A stretch of DNA of 64,000 nucleotides from Stappia sp. 28M-7 (GTDB lineage Bacteria > Pseudomonadota > Alphaproteobacteria > Rhizobiales > Stappiaceae): contig NZ_JACMIA010000001.1 of the NCBI RefSeq assembly GCF_014252955.1, positions 1,116,001 to 1,180,000 of the forward strand. Reading direction: 5' to 3'. Each line of letters begins with the position of its first letter. The stretch's first letter is position 1. A program made the position numbers and the translations under genes. Positions 52,853 through 62,141 of the stretch are shown here, in pieces. A model generated the notes under the pieces. The model saw only the letters and a list, made by a program, of their open reading frames with translations. It ran no database searches and was not told the origin of the DNA.

Positions 52853-53911
52853 CTAGTCGGGGGCGCCCGCGTCCTTGCGCAGACTGCTCGGCGGGGCGCC
52901 AGTCGCCTTCCTGAAGGCGCGCGCGAAGGCGCCCTGATCGGTGTAGCCGAGCCGCCAGGCGATCTCCCCGACCGGCAGCCGCGTGCGCTGCAAGGCCCAC
53001 AGCGCATAGTCGAGCCGTGCGTCGTCGGTCATCGCGCGAAAACTCGGCCCGTCCGCATCCAGCAGGCGGCGCAGGCTGCGTCCCGATACTCCGAGGTCCG
53101 CGGCAATGTCGCCTTGCGAGAACGGCCCCTGTCCGACGCGCCGGCGGATCGCCTCGCCGACGCGCTGCCGGGGGTCGCCGTCCGAGCGTTCCCGTTGCAG
53201 GTGATCGGGCGGATGGCCGGGAACGGGAAAGTCGTCGGCCGCAATGGCAAGGTCGAGCAGCCGGGCCGGGAAGGCCAGCATGTTGAGCCGCTGGCCGTAG
53301 AGCGGCACGCAGCCGGCTTGCCGGGCAAGCGCCGCGCGGCAGCCGTCCTGCTCGTGTTCCAGCGCCAGTTCCACCGTCGGAACGGTGCCGGCGAACCGCT
53401 CGGTCACCGCATGCAGGAAGCCGAGGGTGAACTCGGCATCGCGCGAGCGCGGCCAGATCCGCGGGTCGTGGATGCGATAGGCGAGGGTGCAGGTGTCGCC
53501 CTCGACCTGCAGCTCGAAGGTCGTGCCCTCCTGCAGTGCCTGCAGGTCGGCCAGAAGCCGGGACAGGAGCCCGCCGAGCCGCGTTTCGACAAGGCCCGAG
53601 GGAAACAGCGTTGCCAGTGCGGGGGCCGCGATCCGTCGGCCGCAGGACCACAGGCAGGCCTGGGTACCGGCCTGGCGCCCGGCGTTTTCCAGCAAGGTCG
53701 TGAACCGGTCGAGGGGGATCGCGTGCGAGGGAGCGAGCTTGATGCTGAGACCCGTCTCGGCAAAGGCACGGGGCGCGTCGAGCCCGGCGCCTGCCATCAC
53801 GTCGCTGATCAGCGGCAGCGCGGCGGCGGAGATCGTCGCCCGAAAGGCGGGCGAGGCGGGAGGCAAGGCGTTGGACGATGCGTGGCGCAAGGGATGTTGC
53901 GAGGCGTGCAT
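52853..53911 (-). CDS. AraC-family transcriptional regulator (OruR/ArgR type N-domain)
   Basis: A 352-residue regulator. The N-terminal 220 residues resemble the Arabinose_bd (PF12625) domain: LISDVMAGAGLDAPRAFAE, LPSHAIPLDRFTTLLENAGR-like and FTLGFLHAVTERFAG. The C-terminal AraC helix-turn-helix pair is FSQGDIAADLGVSGRSLRRLL and LPVGEIAWRLGYTDQGAFARAFRKATG. I start at ATG 53911 because CGGAG lies seven bases upstream; an in-frame ATG at 53968 is weaker. It follows the copper amine oxidase gene by 76 bp on the same strand and probably controls it (inference). Confidence 0.88.
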   Translation of the reverse strand: MHASQHPLRHASSNALPPASPAFRATISAAALPLISDVMAGAGLDAPRAFAETGLSIKLAPSHAIPLDRFTTLLENAGRQAGTQACLWSCGRRIAAPALATLFPSGLVETRLGGLLSRLLADLQALQEGTTFELQVEGDTCTLAYRIHDPRIWPRSRDAEFTLGFLHAVTERFAGTVPTVELALEHEQDGCRAALARQAGCVPLYGQRLNMLAFPARLLDLAIAADDFPVPGHPPDHLQRERSDGDPRQRVGEAIRRRVGQGPFSQGDIAADLGVSGRSLRRLLDADGPSFRAMTDDARLDYALWALQRTRLPVGEIAWRLGYTDQGAFARAFRKATGAPPSSLRKDAGAPD

Positions 53912-53987
53912 GGCCGGCTCCGGATCCGTCGCCCGATGGTGGGCGGCGGATCCGGGACTGTCAATCATGGCGCGTGGCCGTTCCGTG

Positions 53988-55982
53988 CTACTCCGGCAGG
54001 CGGATGGTCAGCGCCGGGTTGTGGGGGAAGAAGTTGAAGGGCCGCAGCGTGAATCCCTTCCACATGGTCGACATCACCGGCCAATCCTCGGTATGGGGCA
54101 CGTGGTGGAAGCCCATCGTGTACCAGGTGACGATGTCGGTGTTGTCGATGGGCCGGTCCTGCTGCGTCCAGGTGGCCAGCGTGTCCGAGCCGTCGCTCTG
54201 GAAGGCGAAGCGCCCGCCAGCATAACGCTCGGTCGTGCTGTAGGGCGTGTTCCATAGCGTGTACTCGACATAGGCGTTGCGCTTCATCGGCATGTCGCCG
54301 GAGTAGTCGAACGGCGAGTAGGCGACGCTGTTGCCCGGTACGATCATGTAGCCCGGATGATGGCCGAGCGGCCCGTCGGCGCCCATGTTCATGACGTGAT
54401 ACATGGCCGGCGTGTCCGGGTTGACCTTGTAGCGCCCGCCGAGTTCGCTCATCGCCATCTTCGTCTCGGTCACCCAGAACGAACGGCGCGGCGCTCCGTC
54501 TTCCGGCTTGCCCGGCACCAGCCCCGTGCGCATGAAGCTGTTGGCCTGGCCGTCGATGTCGAAGTCGAGGCGGAAGTTGAAGTAGTGGTCGTGATTGGGC
54601 GCAATCAGGTTCGGCGCAATCAAGGTGCCGTAGCGGGTTTCCTCGGCTGCTCCCTCGTCGCGCATCGACTTGATGACCGCGCCCTTCACCGCGTCGAGAC
54701 CGGTGGAGCCGACCATCACGTCGAGCCGGCCGTCCTGATGGAAGACGTAGTCGACCAGATAGTCGTAGTTGCCGACCTCGGAAGCCGAGCGGACCACCAG
54801 CTGCGTCGCGGGGCGTCCTTCCGCCGGCACCTGCTCGCTCTCGCTCTGCGCGAAGATCTCGAAGTGCCGCCAGGCCGGGTCGCCGATATTGCGCTCGAAG
54901 ATGCAGATCGCATCGGGAATGGAGAGCGGCGTGCCCTGGTCGGTATGCACCACCGCCGGCAGGAAAGTGGCGTGGGCCGGACAGTCGACGCCGGCCCTGA
55001 GCGGAGTGAGGAAGATGCCGAAGCCGTACTCGCCGCTGTCCATGTAGGTGCGCCAGTACCAGCCCTCGTCCGGATCCATATAGGGCACGAAGACCTCGGA
55101 CAGATGCGCCTGGTAAAGCACGGAGCGCCAGCGCTCGCCGTCACGGGCCTCGATGTTCGACAGCACAACGCCGGGGCGCTTGTCGACACGGGCGCGGAAC
55201 CGCCAGATGTCCCAGGAGATCAGGCCGTTCTCGATGGTGACGTTGGAGCCGCCCGGCTGCGACAGGGTGACCGGATTGCCGCGCGGACGAAGAGCGCCGG
55301 TGCGTGCCTCCACTTCCGCTTCCGTGTAGCCCCAACCGTCCTCCGGCACGGGCCTCACACCGGTATCGAACACCTCGACCACAGATCCGGCGTTGAGATC
55401 GACCACGGCATAGAGGCCTTCCACCGGCTTGGCGTAGAAATTTGAACCCTCCGGCAGGACGTAGCACGGCACCTTCATCAGGCGCCGGCCGTCTTCCTCC
55501 GGCATGCCGAAGAGGCCGGCGGTCAGCGGCAGGCAGAACAGCTGCTCGGGCTTGAGCCCGCGCTTGGCCAGACCCTCGATGAACTGCGGGTTGGAGGTCG
55601 CAAGCTCCATCGCGGTCATGAACTCGGCAACCAGGATCATCGTCTCGGCGGGCGCCGGTTCGACCGAGACTACGCGGTCGCCCGCAAGGTCCACCTCGGC
55701 GACGAAGATGCCCTCGGTGGTCTTGAAATGCACCTCGACGGCACGCGGTTCCGGATCGCCCTCGCTCCAGCCGAGCACTACGGACTTTTCCGGCTCCTTC
55801 AGAGAGATATAGGGATAGAGCGTGCCTTCGCCCGTCCGTCCGGCGGCGGTCAGCAGGGCGACGGCCTCGGTGATCTCCGCCTCGCTCAAGGCGTCGAGCG
55901 GATGGCTTGCCGCCGGCAGCGCGGTCGACGCAAGCAGTCCCGCAGCCATGAAGCCGGCTGCGAAGCGATGAATATGCGGCAT
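53988..55982 (-). CDS. Periplasmic copper amine oxidase (primary-amine oxidase)
   Basis: A 664-residue exported quinoprotein that oxidises primary amines to aldehydes, releasing NH3 and H2O2. A signal peptide (FAAGFMAAGLLASTALPAASH) starts the protein. Tyr406 in VGNYDYLVDYVF is the residue converted to topaquinone. Asp315 in YMDSGEYGFG is the catalytic base. Copper ligands are His464 and His466 (NHDHYFNF) and a His in HHVPHTEDWPVM near 627. All essential residues are present, and length fits tyramine/phenethylamine oxidases. GAGGAGG precedes the ATG. Confidence 0.95.
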   Translation of the reverse strand: MPHIHRFAAGFMAAGLLASTALPAASHPLDALSEAEITEAVALLTAAGRTGEGTLYPYISLKEPEKSVVLGWSEGDPEPRAVEVHFKTTEGIFVAEVDLAGDRVVSVEPAPAETMILVAEFMTAMELATSNPQFIEGLAKRGLKPEQLFCLPLTAGLFGMPEEDGRRLMKVPCYVLPEGSNFYAKPVEGLYAVVDLNAGSVVEVFDTGVRPVPEDGWGYTEAEVEARTGALRPRGNPVTLSQPGGSNVTIENGLISWDIWRFRARVDKRPGVVLSNIEARDGERWRSVLYQAHLSEVFVPYMDPDEGWYWRTYMDSGEYGFGIFLTPLRAGVDCPAHATFLPAVVHTDQGTPLSIPDAICIFERNIGDPAWRHFEIFAQSESEQVPAEGRPATQLVVRSASEVGNYDYLVDYVFHQDGRLDVMVGSTGLDAVKGAVIKSMRDEGAAEETRYGTLIAPNLIAPNHDHYFNFRLDFDIDGQANSFMRTGLVPGKPEDGAPRRSFWVTETKMAMSELGGRYKVNPDTPAMYHVMNMGADGPLGHHPGYMIVPGNSVAYSPFDYSGDMPMKRNAYVEYTLWNTPYSTTERYAGGRFAFQSDGSDTLATWTQQDRPIDNTDIVTWYTMGFHHVPHTEDWPVMSTMWKGFTLRPFNFFPHNPALTIRLPE

Positions 55983-56357
55983 GGGGAATGCCCCTCCTCA
56001 AAAATTATCCCGTCTGGATAGGCGGTGCCGGATCTGTCGTCCGGTCGTTGCCGCCCTGGAGGCAAAATAGGGCCGGACAGAAGGATGGGTTGTGCAATTG
56101 TGGCCAGAAGCGCAGGATTGCTCTGGATCTCCGGCGCAGCGTGCGCCTGTCCGGCTTGATGCCGATCAAGGCGGGCAGGGGCTCGAAATGCTAGTCACGC
56201 GGAAAGACGGGGTGGCTGATGCCGGCTGTCGGCGGCGGATTGTCGCGGAGTTGACGTGTCGCAATCCGATCGCTCGTGCTCGGCGCTAGTGTCGCCCTGA
56301 TCGGGTGAACCGCAGCTTCCAAGGGTGTCCCGAGACGGGATAGCGGAGCCCAGTGAC
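55983..56357. other. Divergent control region between amine oxidase and ccoG
   Basis: A 375-bp gap. It holds the perfect FixK box at 56156-56169. Nothing resembling an AraC direct-repeat operator stands out near the amine oxidase start, and no small gene is convincing. Confidence 0.5.
56156..56169 (+). promoter_or_regulatory. Perfect FixK box upstream of ccoG
   Basis: TTGATGCCGATCAA matches TTGAT-N4-ATCAA at every defined position. Its centre lies 195 bp before the ccoG start, predicting a transcript start near 56204 and a leader of about 150 nt. Being symmetric, it could in principle also influence the divergent amine oxidase gene. Confidence 0.88.
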
Positions 56358-57827
56358 ATGGACGGAACAATGCGCGCAGAAACGGACACCACCGGTGCCG
56401 GCGGCCAGCCGGACGAATGGTTTGCCTCGGCCAAGAAGATCTATCCGATGGCGGTGCACGGCACCTTCCGGAAGATCAAGTGGGCGGTGCTCTTCGCCAC
56501 GCTCGGCATCTACTATTTTCTGCCCTTCGTGCGCTGGGACCGGGGTCCCGACGCGCCGGATCAGGCCGTCCTCATCGATCTTGCCGGCCGGCGCGCCTAT
56601 TTCTTCTTCATCGAGATCTGGCCGCAGGAGGTCTACTACCTCACCGGCTTGCTGATCCTCGCGGCGATGGCGCTGTTCCTGATGAACGCCGTCGCCGGCC
56701 GGATCTGGTGTGGCTACCTGTGCCCTCAGACCGTGTGGACCGACCTGTTCCTGTGGGTCGAACGCCAGATCGAGGGCGACCGGCGCGAGCGGATGTTGCT
56801 CGATGCCGAGCGCTGGAGCGTCGCCAAGGTCCTGCAGAAGTTTTCCAAGCACACCTTGTGGCTGATGATCGCCTGGTGGACGGGCGGTGCCTGGGTACTC
56901 TACTTCGCCGACGCGCCGACCTTGGTTAAATCGCTGGCGACCGGCGAGGCGCCGTTCTCGGCCTATCTGTGGATCGGCATTCTCACCTTCACCACCTACG
57001 CGCTGGCCGGTCACATGCGCGAGCAGGTCTGCATCTTCCTGTGCCCCTGGCCGCGCATCCAGGCAGCGCTCACGGACGAGGACGCGCTCAACGTCACCTA
57101 CCGCTATGACCGCGGCGAGCCGCGCGGCTCGCTGAAGCAGAGCCGCAAGCGCGTCGACGAGGGGCTGCCCGCCGGCGACTGCATCGACTGCTACCAGTGC
57201 GTCCATGCCTGTCCGACCGGCGTCGACATCCGCAACGGAACCCAGCTCGGCTGCATCCAGTGCGGACTGTGCATCGATGCCTGCGACACGGTCATGGACA
57301 AGATCGGCAAGCCGCACGGCCTGATCGCCTACGACACCGACGACAACATCAAGCGCCGGATGGCGGGCGAGGAGACCGTCGTGCGGATGGTCCGTCCGCG
57401 TACCGTCATCTATGCCGCGATCATCGTGCTGGTCGGCGCGATCATGGCATATGCGCTGGCCATGCGTCAGCACGAGGGCATGAGCGTTCTGCACGACCGC
57501 AACCCGATCTACGTGGAGCTGTCCGACGGCGGTGTGCGCAACGGCTACACCATCCGCATGCTCAACAAGCGGCTGAGCGCGCGCGAGTTCGCCCTGTCTG
57601 TGGAAGGCATGCCTGAGGGCACCCGCGTAGAGGTCGTCGGCATCAGCGAGCATGTCGACGGTGCGCCGATCATCACCGTCGGGGTCGACACCACGCGCGA
57701 GCTGCGCGTGCTGGTCTTCTCGCCGGGTGATGCGCAGCTCGACAAGTCGACGCCGATCGTCTTCCGCCTGCGCGACATGGCAAGCGGCGACACGGCGACG
57801 GCGAGCGACTTCTTCAAGGCACCCTAA
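56358..57827 (+). CDS. ccoG: Cytochrome c oxidase accessory protein CcoG (FixG/RdxA)
   Basis: A 489-residue membrane iron-sulfur protein thought to reduce Cu(II) for cbb3 assembly. Early segments are KIYPMAVHGTFRKIKW and several membrane helices, including the RIWCGYLCPQTVWTDLF motif. The ferredoxin region has CIDCYQCVHACPTG and CIQCGLCIDACD (two [4Fe-4S] clusters). A C-terminal Ig-like periplasmic domain follows. I start at ATG 56358; GTG 56325 and ATG 56370 are in-frame alternatives. First gene of ccoG-fixH-fixI-ccoS. Confidence 0.94.
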   Translation: MDGTMRAETDTTGAGGQPDEWFASAKKIYPMAVHGTFRKIKWAVLFATLGIYYFLPFVRWDRGPDAPDQAVLIDLAGRRAYFFFIEIWPQEVYYLTGLLILAAMALFLMNAVAGRIWCGYLCPQTVWTDLFLWVERQIEGDRRERMLLDAERWSVAKVLQKFSKHTLWLMIAWWTGGAWVLYFADAPTLVKSLATGEAPFSAYLWIGILTFTTYALAGHMREQVCIFLCPWPRIQAALTDEDALNVTYRYDRGEPRGSLKQSRKRVDEGLPAGDCIDCYQCVHACPTGVDIRNGTQLGCIQCGLCIDACDTVMDKIGKPHGLIAYDTDDNIKRRMAGEETVVRMVRPRTVIYAAIIVLVGAIMAYALAMRQHEGMSVLHDRNPIYVELSDGGVRNGYTIRMLNKRLSAREFALSVEGMPEGTRVEVVGISEHVDGAPIITVGVDTTRELRVLVFSPGDAQLDKSTPIVFRLRDMASGDTATASDFFKAP

Positions 57828-57935
57828 GTCGCGGCCGGCACGTACTAATCCTGACCGGAGGCTTGCGTCTGTCGCAAGCCTCCCCCATCCGGTAGGATCG
57901 CCCGCATGGAAAATTGCATCGATCAGAGGCTCGAC

Positions 57936-58457
57936 ATGACCGCATCCCGCGCTGTAACGACGCACCCCGCCGAGCGCAAGGTAACGGGCCGGACCGTGCT
58001 GATCTGGCTCGGCAGCTTCTTCTTCGTGATGCTCGTTGCCAACATCTTCTTCGTCTATTTCGCGCTGTCCTCCTTCCCTGGCGTGGTGACCGACCGGGCC
58101 TATGAGGCAGGGCAGGCCTATAACGGCGAGATCGCCGCATCGCGCGCGCAAGGCGAGCTGAACTGGAACGTCAGCGGCGAAGTCACACGCAACAGCGACG
58201 GTATCGCCCGCATCCAGGTCTCCGCGCTCGATGCCGCCGGCAATCCTCTGACCGGCCTGTCGGTCGAGGCAACGCTGCAGCGCCCTGCAAGCCCCGAGCC
58301 GGCCCGCAAGCTGGTGCTGAGCGAGGGCGAACTCGGCCGCTATTCGGCCGAGGCCGAAGACGTTGCGGCCGGCCGCTGGATCCTGCAGCTCGATGCGAGT
58401 TCCGGCGCCGAAGGCGAGACCTTCCGCTCGCAGAACCGCGTCTTCTTTTCCGAATAG
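57936..58457 (+). CDS. fixH: FixH/CcoH family protein
   Basis: A 173-residue protein with one N-terminal membrane helix (VLIWLGSFFFVMLVANIFFVYF). The FixH-specific segment FALSSFPGVVTDRAYEAGQAYN follows, then a periplasmic beta domain ending GRWILQLDASS. It is required for cbb3 assembly. I start at ATG 57936 (MTASRAV) with AGAGG seven bases upstream. Confidence 0.9.
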   Translation: MTASRAVTTHPAERKVTGRTVLIWLGSFFFVMLVANIFFVYFALSSFPGVVTDRAYEAGQAYNGEIAASRAQGELNWNVSGEVTRNSDGIARIQVSALDAAGNPLTGLSVEATLQRPASPEPARKLVLSEGELGRYSAEAEDVAAGRWILQLDASSGAEGETFRSQNRVFFSE

Positions 58458-58486
58458 ACGGCCGGCTAGGAAAGGCGGCAGGCGAC

Positions 58487-60757
58487 ATGACCGTGCATGA
58501 GCGCGACTGGGACGCATTCGTCACGCTGAAGGACGACGGCAAGGCGCATATGGACCTCGCCGTCGAAGGGGTGACCTGTGCCGCCTGCATGGCCGAGATC
58601 GAGCATGGCCTCGCGCTCGTGCCCGGCGTCGAAAAGGCCCGCCTCAACCTGACCAGCCACCGCCTTGCCGTCGACTGGCGGCAGGAGGAGACGGATGCCG
58701 AGCGGATCATCGACGTCCTGTCGCGGCTCGGCTATCGGGCCCATCCCTTCGATCCGGCGGATGTGCGCGAGCGCTCCGACGCAGCAGGGCGCGAGTTGCT
58801 GCGCGCGCTTGCCGTTTCCGGCTTCGCCATGATGAACATCATGCTGCTGTCTGTCTCGGTCTGGTCGGGCAACGCCAGCGGCATCGATCCGGAAACCCGC
58901 GACTTCTTCCACTGGGTATCGGCGCTAATCGCGTTGCCGGCCGCCGTCTATGCCGGACGGCCGTTCCTGCGCTCGGCCTTCGCAGCGCTGGCTGCGCGCC
59001 GGCTCAACATGGATGTGCCGATCGTCATCGGCGTCAGCCTCGCGTTATTCCTTTCAGTCATGCAGACCGTCCAGTCGGCTCATCACGCCTATTTCGAATC
59101 CGCCGTGATGCTATTGTTCTTCCTGCTGATCGGCCGCTATCTCGACCACACGATGCGCCGGCGGACGCGGGCTTTTGCCGAAAACATCGCCGCGCTCAAG
59201 GCAGAGACAGCGGTGATCCAGCGGCCCGACGGCTCCTTGCGCGAGGTGCCGCTGTCGCGGGTCGATCCGGGCGCATTGATCCATGTGCGCGCCGGCGAGC
59301 GCGTGCCGCTGGACGGGCGCGTCGTCGCCGGCCGCTCGGAGATCGACCAGAGCCTTGTCACCGGCGAGACGGCGCTTGCCTCCGTCGGCCCGGGCGATGC
59401 GGTCTATGCCGGCACCACCAACGCCTCCGCCAGTCTCACCGTGCAGGTCACGGTTGCCTCCGGCGCGACGTTGCTCGACGAGGTGACGCGCCTGCTGGAA
59501 ACCGCCGCGCAGGCCCGCTCGCGCTATGTCCAGCTCGCCGACCGGGTGGCGCGCCTTTATTCGCCGGTCGTGCATCTTGCCGCGCTTCTCACCTTCGCCG
59601 GCTGGTATCTGGTCGGTGCCGACTGGCAGCATGCGCTGGTCATTGCGATTTCCGTGCTGATCATCACCTGCCCCTGCGCGCTCGGCCTCGCCGTTCCGGC
59701 GGTCCAGGTGGTCACGTCCGGTCTCCTGTTCCGCGCCGGCGTGCTGCTGCATTCGGGCGATGCGATCGAGCGGCTGGCCGAGGCGGACACCATCGTCTTC
59801 GACAAGACCGGTACGCTGACGCTGCCGCTGCCGGCGGTCGCGGCCACTGGGGATATCGATCCGCAGGTCCTGCAACTGGCGGGCCGGCTGGCACTGGCGA
59901 GCCGCCACCCGCTTGCCGGCGCGCTTGCGCGCGCCTCCGGCGCGTCCATCCCGCTCGAGAACGTCCGCGAGACGCCGGGCGAGGGCATCGGGGCCACGTT
60001 CGAGGGGCGGGAGCTTCGGCTCGGCAGCGCCCGCTTCTGCGGCATGCAGGAGGGCGCCGTAGCGGAGTTCGTCCACCGGCATCCGGGCAGCTCGCTGATC
60101 GCCTTCCGCGACGGGGATGCCCCGGCCGTGCCGTTTGCCGTCGGCCAGCGGCTGCGCCCGGACGCGGTGGAGACCGTGGAACGCCTGCGCCGCGAGGGCT
60201 ACCGGATGGCGATCCTGTCCGGCGACCGCACAGCGCCGGTAGAGGAAGTGGCGCGCGAACTCGGTATCGACGACTGGGCGGGCGAACTCACCCCGACGGC
60301 GAAGATCGCGCGGCTGGAACAGCTGGCCGGCGAGGGGCGCAAGGTGCTGATGGTCGGAGATGGGCTCAATGACGCCCCGGCGCTTGCCGCCGCCCATGTC
60401 TCGATCTCGCCGGTGACGGCGGTCCATGTGGCGCAGGCCGCCGCGGATGCGGTTTTCCTCGGCGACAGGCTCGCCCCCGTCGCCGAGGCGCTGGGGCACT
60501 CCCGCCGCGCGCACAAGGCGATGGTGCAGAACCTGCGCTTTTCCATGCTCTACAATTTCGTGGCCGTACCGTTCGCCGTGGCCGGCTTCGTCACACCGCT
60601 CTGGGCGGCGCTTGCCATGTCCTCCTCATCCCTGGTGGTGACGCTGAACGCGCTTCGGCTGCGCCTGTCGCGCCAGCCCGATATCGCTGCCCCGCCCGAG
60701 GCGGTGCCGGTGGCCGCCGGGCCGGCAACGTCGGGCCTTGAAGGGAAGGCTGCCTGA
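58487..60757 (+). CDS. fixI: Copper-transporting P1B-type ATPase FixI/CcoI
   Basis: A 756-residue ATPase supplying copper for the CcoN CuB site. The N-terminal metal-binding domain has GVTCAACMAEIEHG (C31, C34). The CPC ion-path motif is C395-P-C397 in CPCALGLAVP. The phosphorylated Asp439 is in DKTGTLT; the HP motif is SRHPLAGAL and the hinge MVGDGLNDAPALAAA. All catalytic features are intact. The stop overlaps the ccoS start by one base. Confidence 0.94.
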   Translation: MTVHERDWDAFVTLKDDGKAHMDLAVEGVTCAACMAEIEHGLALVPGVEKARLNLTSHRLAVDWRQEETDAERIIDVLSRLGYRAHPFDPADVRERSDAAGRELLRALAVSGFAMMNIMLLSVSVWSGNASGIDPETRDFFHWVSALIALPAAVYAGRPFLRSAFAALAARRLNMDVPIVIGVSLALFLSVMQTVQSAHHAYFESAVMLLFFLLIGRYLDHTMRRRTRAFAENIAALKAETAVIQRPDGSLREVPLSRVDPGALIHVRAGERVPLDGRVVAGRSEIDQSLVTGETALASVGPGDAVYAGTTNASASLTVQVTVASGATLLDEVTRLLETAAQARSRYVQLADRVARLYSPVVHLAALLTFAGWYLVGADWQHALVIAISVLIITCPCALGLAVPAVQVVTSGLLFRAGVLLHSGDAIERLAEADTIVFDKTGTLTLPLPAVAATGDIDPQVLQLAGRLALASRHPLAGALARASGASIPLENVRETPGEGIGATFEGRELRLGSARFCGMQEGAVAEFVHRHPGSSLIAFRDGDAPAVPFAVGQRLRPDAVETVERLRREGYRMAILSGDRTAPVEEVARELGIDDWAGELTPTAKIARLEQLAGEGRKVLMVGDGLNDAPALAAAHVSISPVTAVHVAQAAADAVFLGDRLAPVAEALGHSRRAHKAMVQNLRFSMLYNFVAVPFAVAGFVTPLWAALAMSSSSLVVTLNALRLRLSRQPDIAAPPEAVPVAAGPATSGLEGKAA

Positions 60758-60933
60758 TGGACGTCCTGGTCTATCTCATTCCCGTCGCCCTGGTGCTCGG
60801 CCTGCTCGGCCTTGCCGGGTTTCTGTGGTCGCTCAAGTCCGGCCAGTACGAGGACCTGGAGGGGGCCAAGTACCGGATCCTGCAGGATGACGACCTGCCG
60901 GAGGGAGATGGCAAAAACGACGGGCGGGGATAA
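60757..60933 (+). CDS. ccoS: cbb3 oxidase maturation protein CcoS/FixS
   Basis: A 58-residue protein: MDVLVYLIPVALVLGLLGLA is a membrane helix, followed by GFLWSLKSGQYEDLEGAKYR, the diagnostic CcoS segment, and an acidic tail. It is needed for cofactor insertion into CcoN. It is coupled to fixI through TGATG. Confidence 0.94.
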   Translation: MDVLVYLIPVALVLGLLGLAGFLWSLKSGQYEDLEGAKYRILQDDDLPEGDGKNDGRG

Positions 60934-60983
60934 CCGTTATTTCAGATTTCCCGTGCCATATGGTCTGGCATCGGAGGTTGAAC

Positions 60984-61484
60984 GTGTCGCTTGATCTGGC
61001 ATCCCTGACCTTTCTTCTCGTCGAAGACAGCGCTTACATGCGTACGATCCTGCGCACGATGCTGCAGGGATTCGGCGCGCGGCGGATCGTCGAGGCGGAA
61101 GATGGCGCGTCCGGCCTGGAGGCCATGGAACGCGCCAATCCGGACATCCTGATTCTGGATTGGGTGATGCCGATCCTCGACGGCGCCGACATGGTGCGCA
61201 TGATCCGCAATCCTCACAATCCCTTCGCCTATATTCCGATCATCATGGTGACGGGCCATACCGAGCGCAGCCGCATCATCGAGGCGCGGCGTCTCGGCGT
61301 GCATGAGCTGCTCTCCAAGCCGATCTCGGCCAAGGCGCTCTATCAGCGCGTCAACAGCGTGATCATGCAGCCGCGGGATTTCGTGAAGACGCCCAGTTAC
61401 TTCGGCCCCGCTCCCCGTGAGATCCGCAACCGGCAAAAGATCTGGCAGGGCATGGAAAACGGCGAGGACGGGCAGGCAGCCTGA
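60984..61484 (+). CDS. CheY-like receiver protein with C-terminal extension, downstream of ccoS
   Basis: A 166-residue protein. The receiver has FLLVEDSAYMRTILRTML, phospho-Asp in LILDWVMPILDG, IIMVTGHTE and the Lys in ELLSKPISAKAL. About 40 residues follow (QPRDFVKTPSYFGPAPREIR and RNRQKIWQGMENGED), with a motif common in alphaproteobacterial stand-alone receivers, but no DNA-binding domain. GTG 60984 is chosen because GGAGG lies seven bases upstream. It is 50 bp after ccoS on the same strand and may share its transcript. Confidence 0.85.
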   Translation: MSLDLASLTFLLVEDSAYMRTILRTMLQGFGARRIVEAEDGASGLEAMERANPDILILDWVMPILDGADMVRMIRNPHNPFAYIPIIMVTGHTERSRIIEARRLGVHELLSKPISAKALYQRVNSVIMQPRDFVKTPSYFGPAPREIRNRQKIWQGMENGEDGQAA

Positions 61485-61582
61485 ACCACACGGTCGACGT
61501 TTCCAGTCCCAGTCAACGAACGCAGAAGACGTATGCGTCTGCCCGCCCGGCCGCCGGCTGGGCGGCGATCAACCGCGCGCGT

Positions 61583-61774
61583 TCAGCTCTCGTCCTGGGA
61601 CGAGCTGTCCGTGTCGCGTTGCCCGGCCGCCTTGCGCCGGCGCAGGTTGGCGCGCAGCGCCGCCGCGAGCCGCGCCTCGCGGGCCTCGTCGCGGCCGCCG
61701 GGCCGACGGCCGGCCGGTTTTCCCCCGGTTCCGGTTTTCGCCTTGTCGTCCGTCTGTCGTGTGCGGTCTGTCAC
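61583..61774 (-). CDS. Small basic conserved protein of unknown function
   Basis: A 63-residue highly charged protein whose middle reads EAREARLAAALRANLRRRKA. This helix is common in short Rhizobiales hypotheticals I recall, often of the form RLKAALRENLKRRKAQ. No function is known. I use GTG 61774; an ATG at 61837 is in frame and would add 21 residues. Neither has a strong ribosome site, so the call is tentative. Confidence 0.55.
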   Translation of the reverse strand: MTDRTRQTDDKAKTGTGGKPAGRRPGGRDEAREARLAAALRANLRRRKAAGQRDTDSSSQDES

Positions 61775-61977
61775 GCAGCGTCTCGCGTCGTTTTTCCTGA
61801 AGTCTTGCCCGTCAGGATATGCCGGAAAAGCCGTCATTTTGGCAAGGCCGGCGGCCCCGCGCGCCCGCTGCGCGTCGCGCTTTGTACCTGTCGGGTGGAT
61901 GGGGCGTGGATTGCGGTGTCAAAACCCGTGAACCCCTCTTGACCATGCCGGAATTTGCGCATAAACCCGCGCTCATC

Positions 61978-62052
<75 letters not shown>

Positions 62053-62141
62053 TTCATCCCCTTGAAATCGTTATTGTCTCTTGCTTTTCAGCCGCTTGCA
62101 TACATGCTGCGCCTACAAAGACGCATACAAACGAGCATGTC

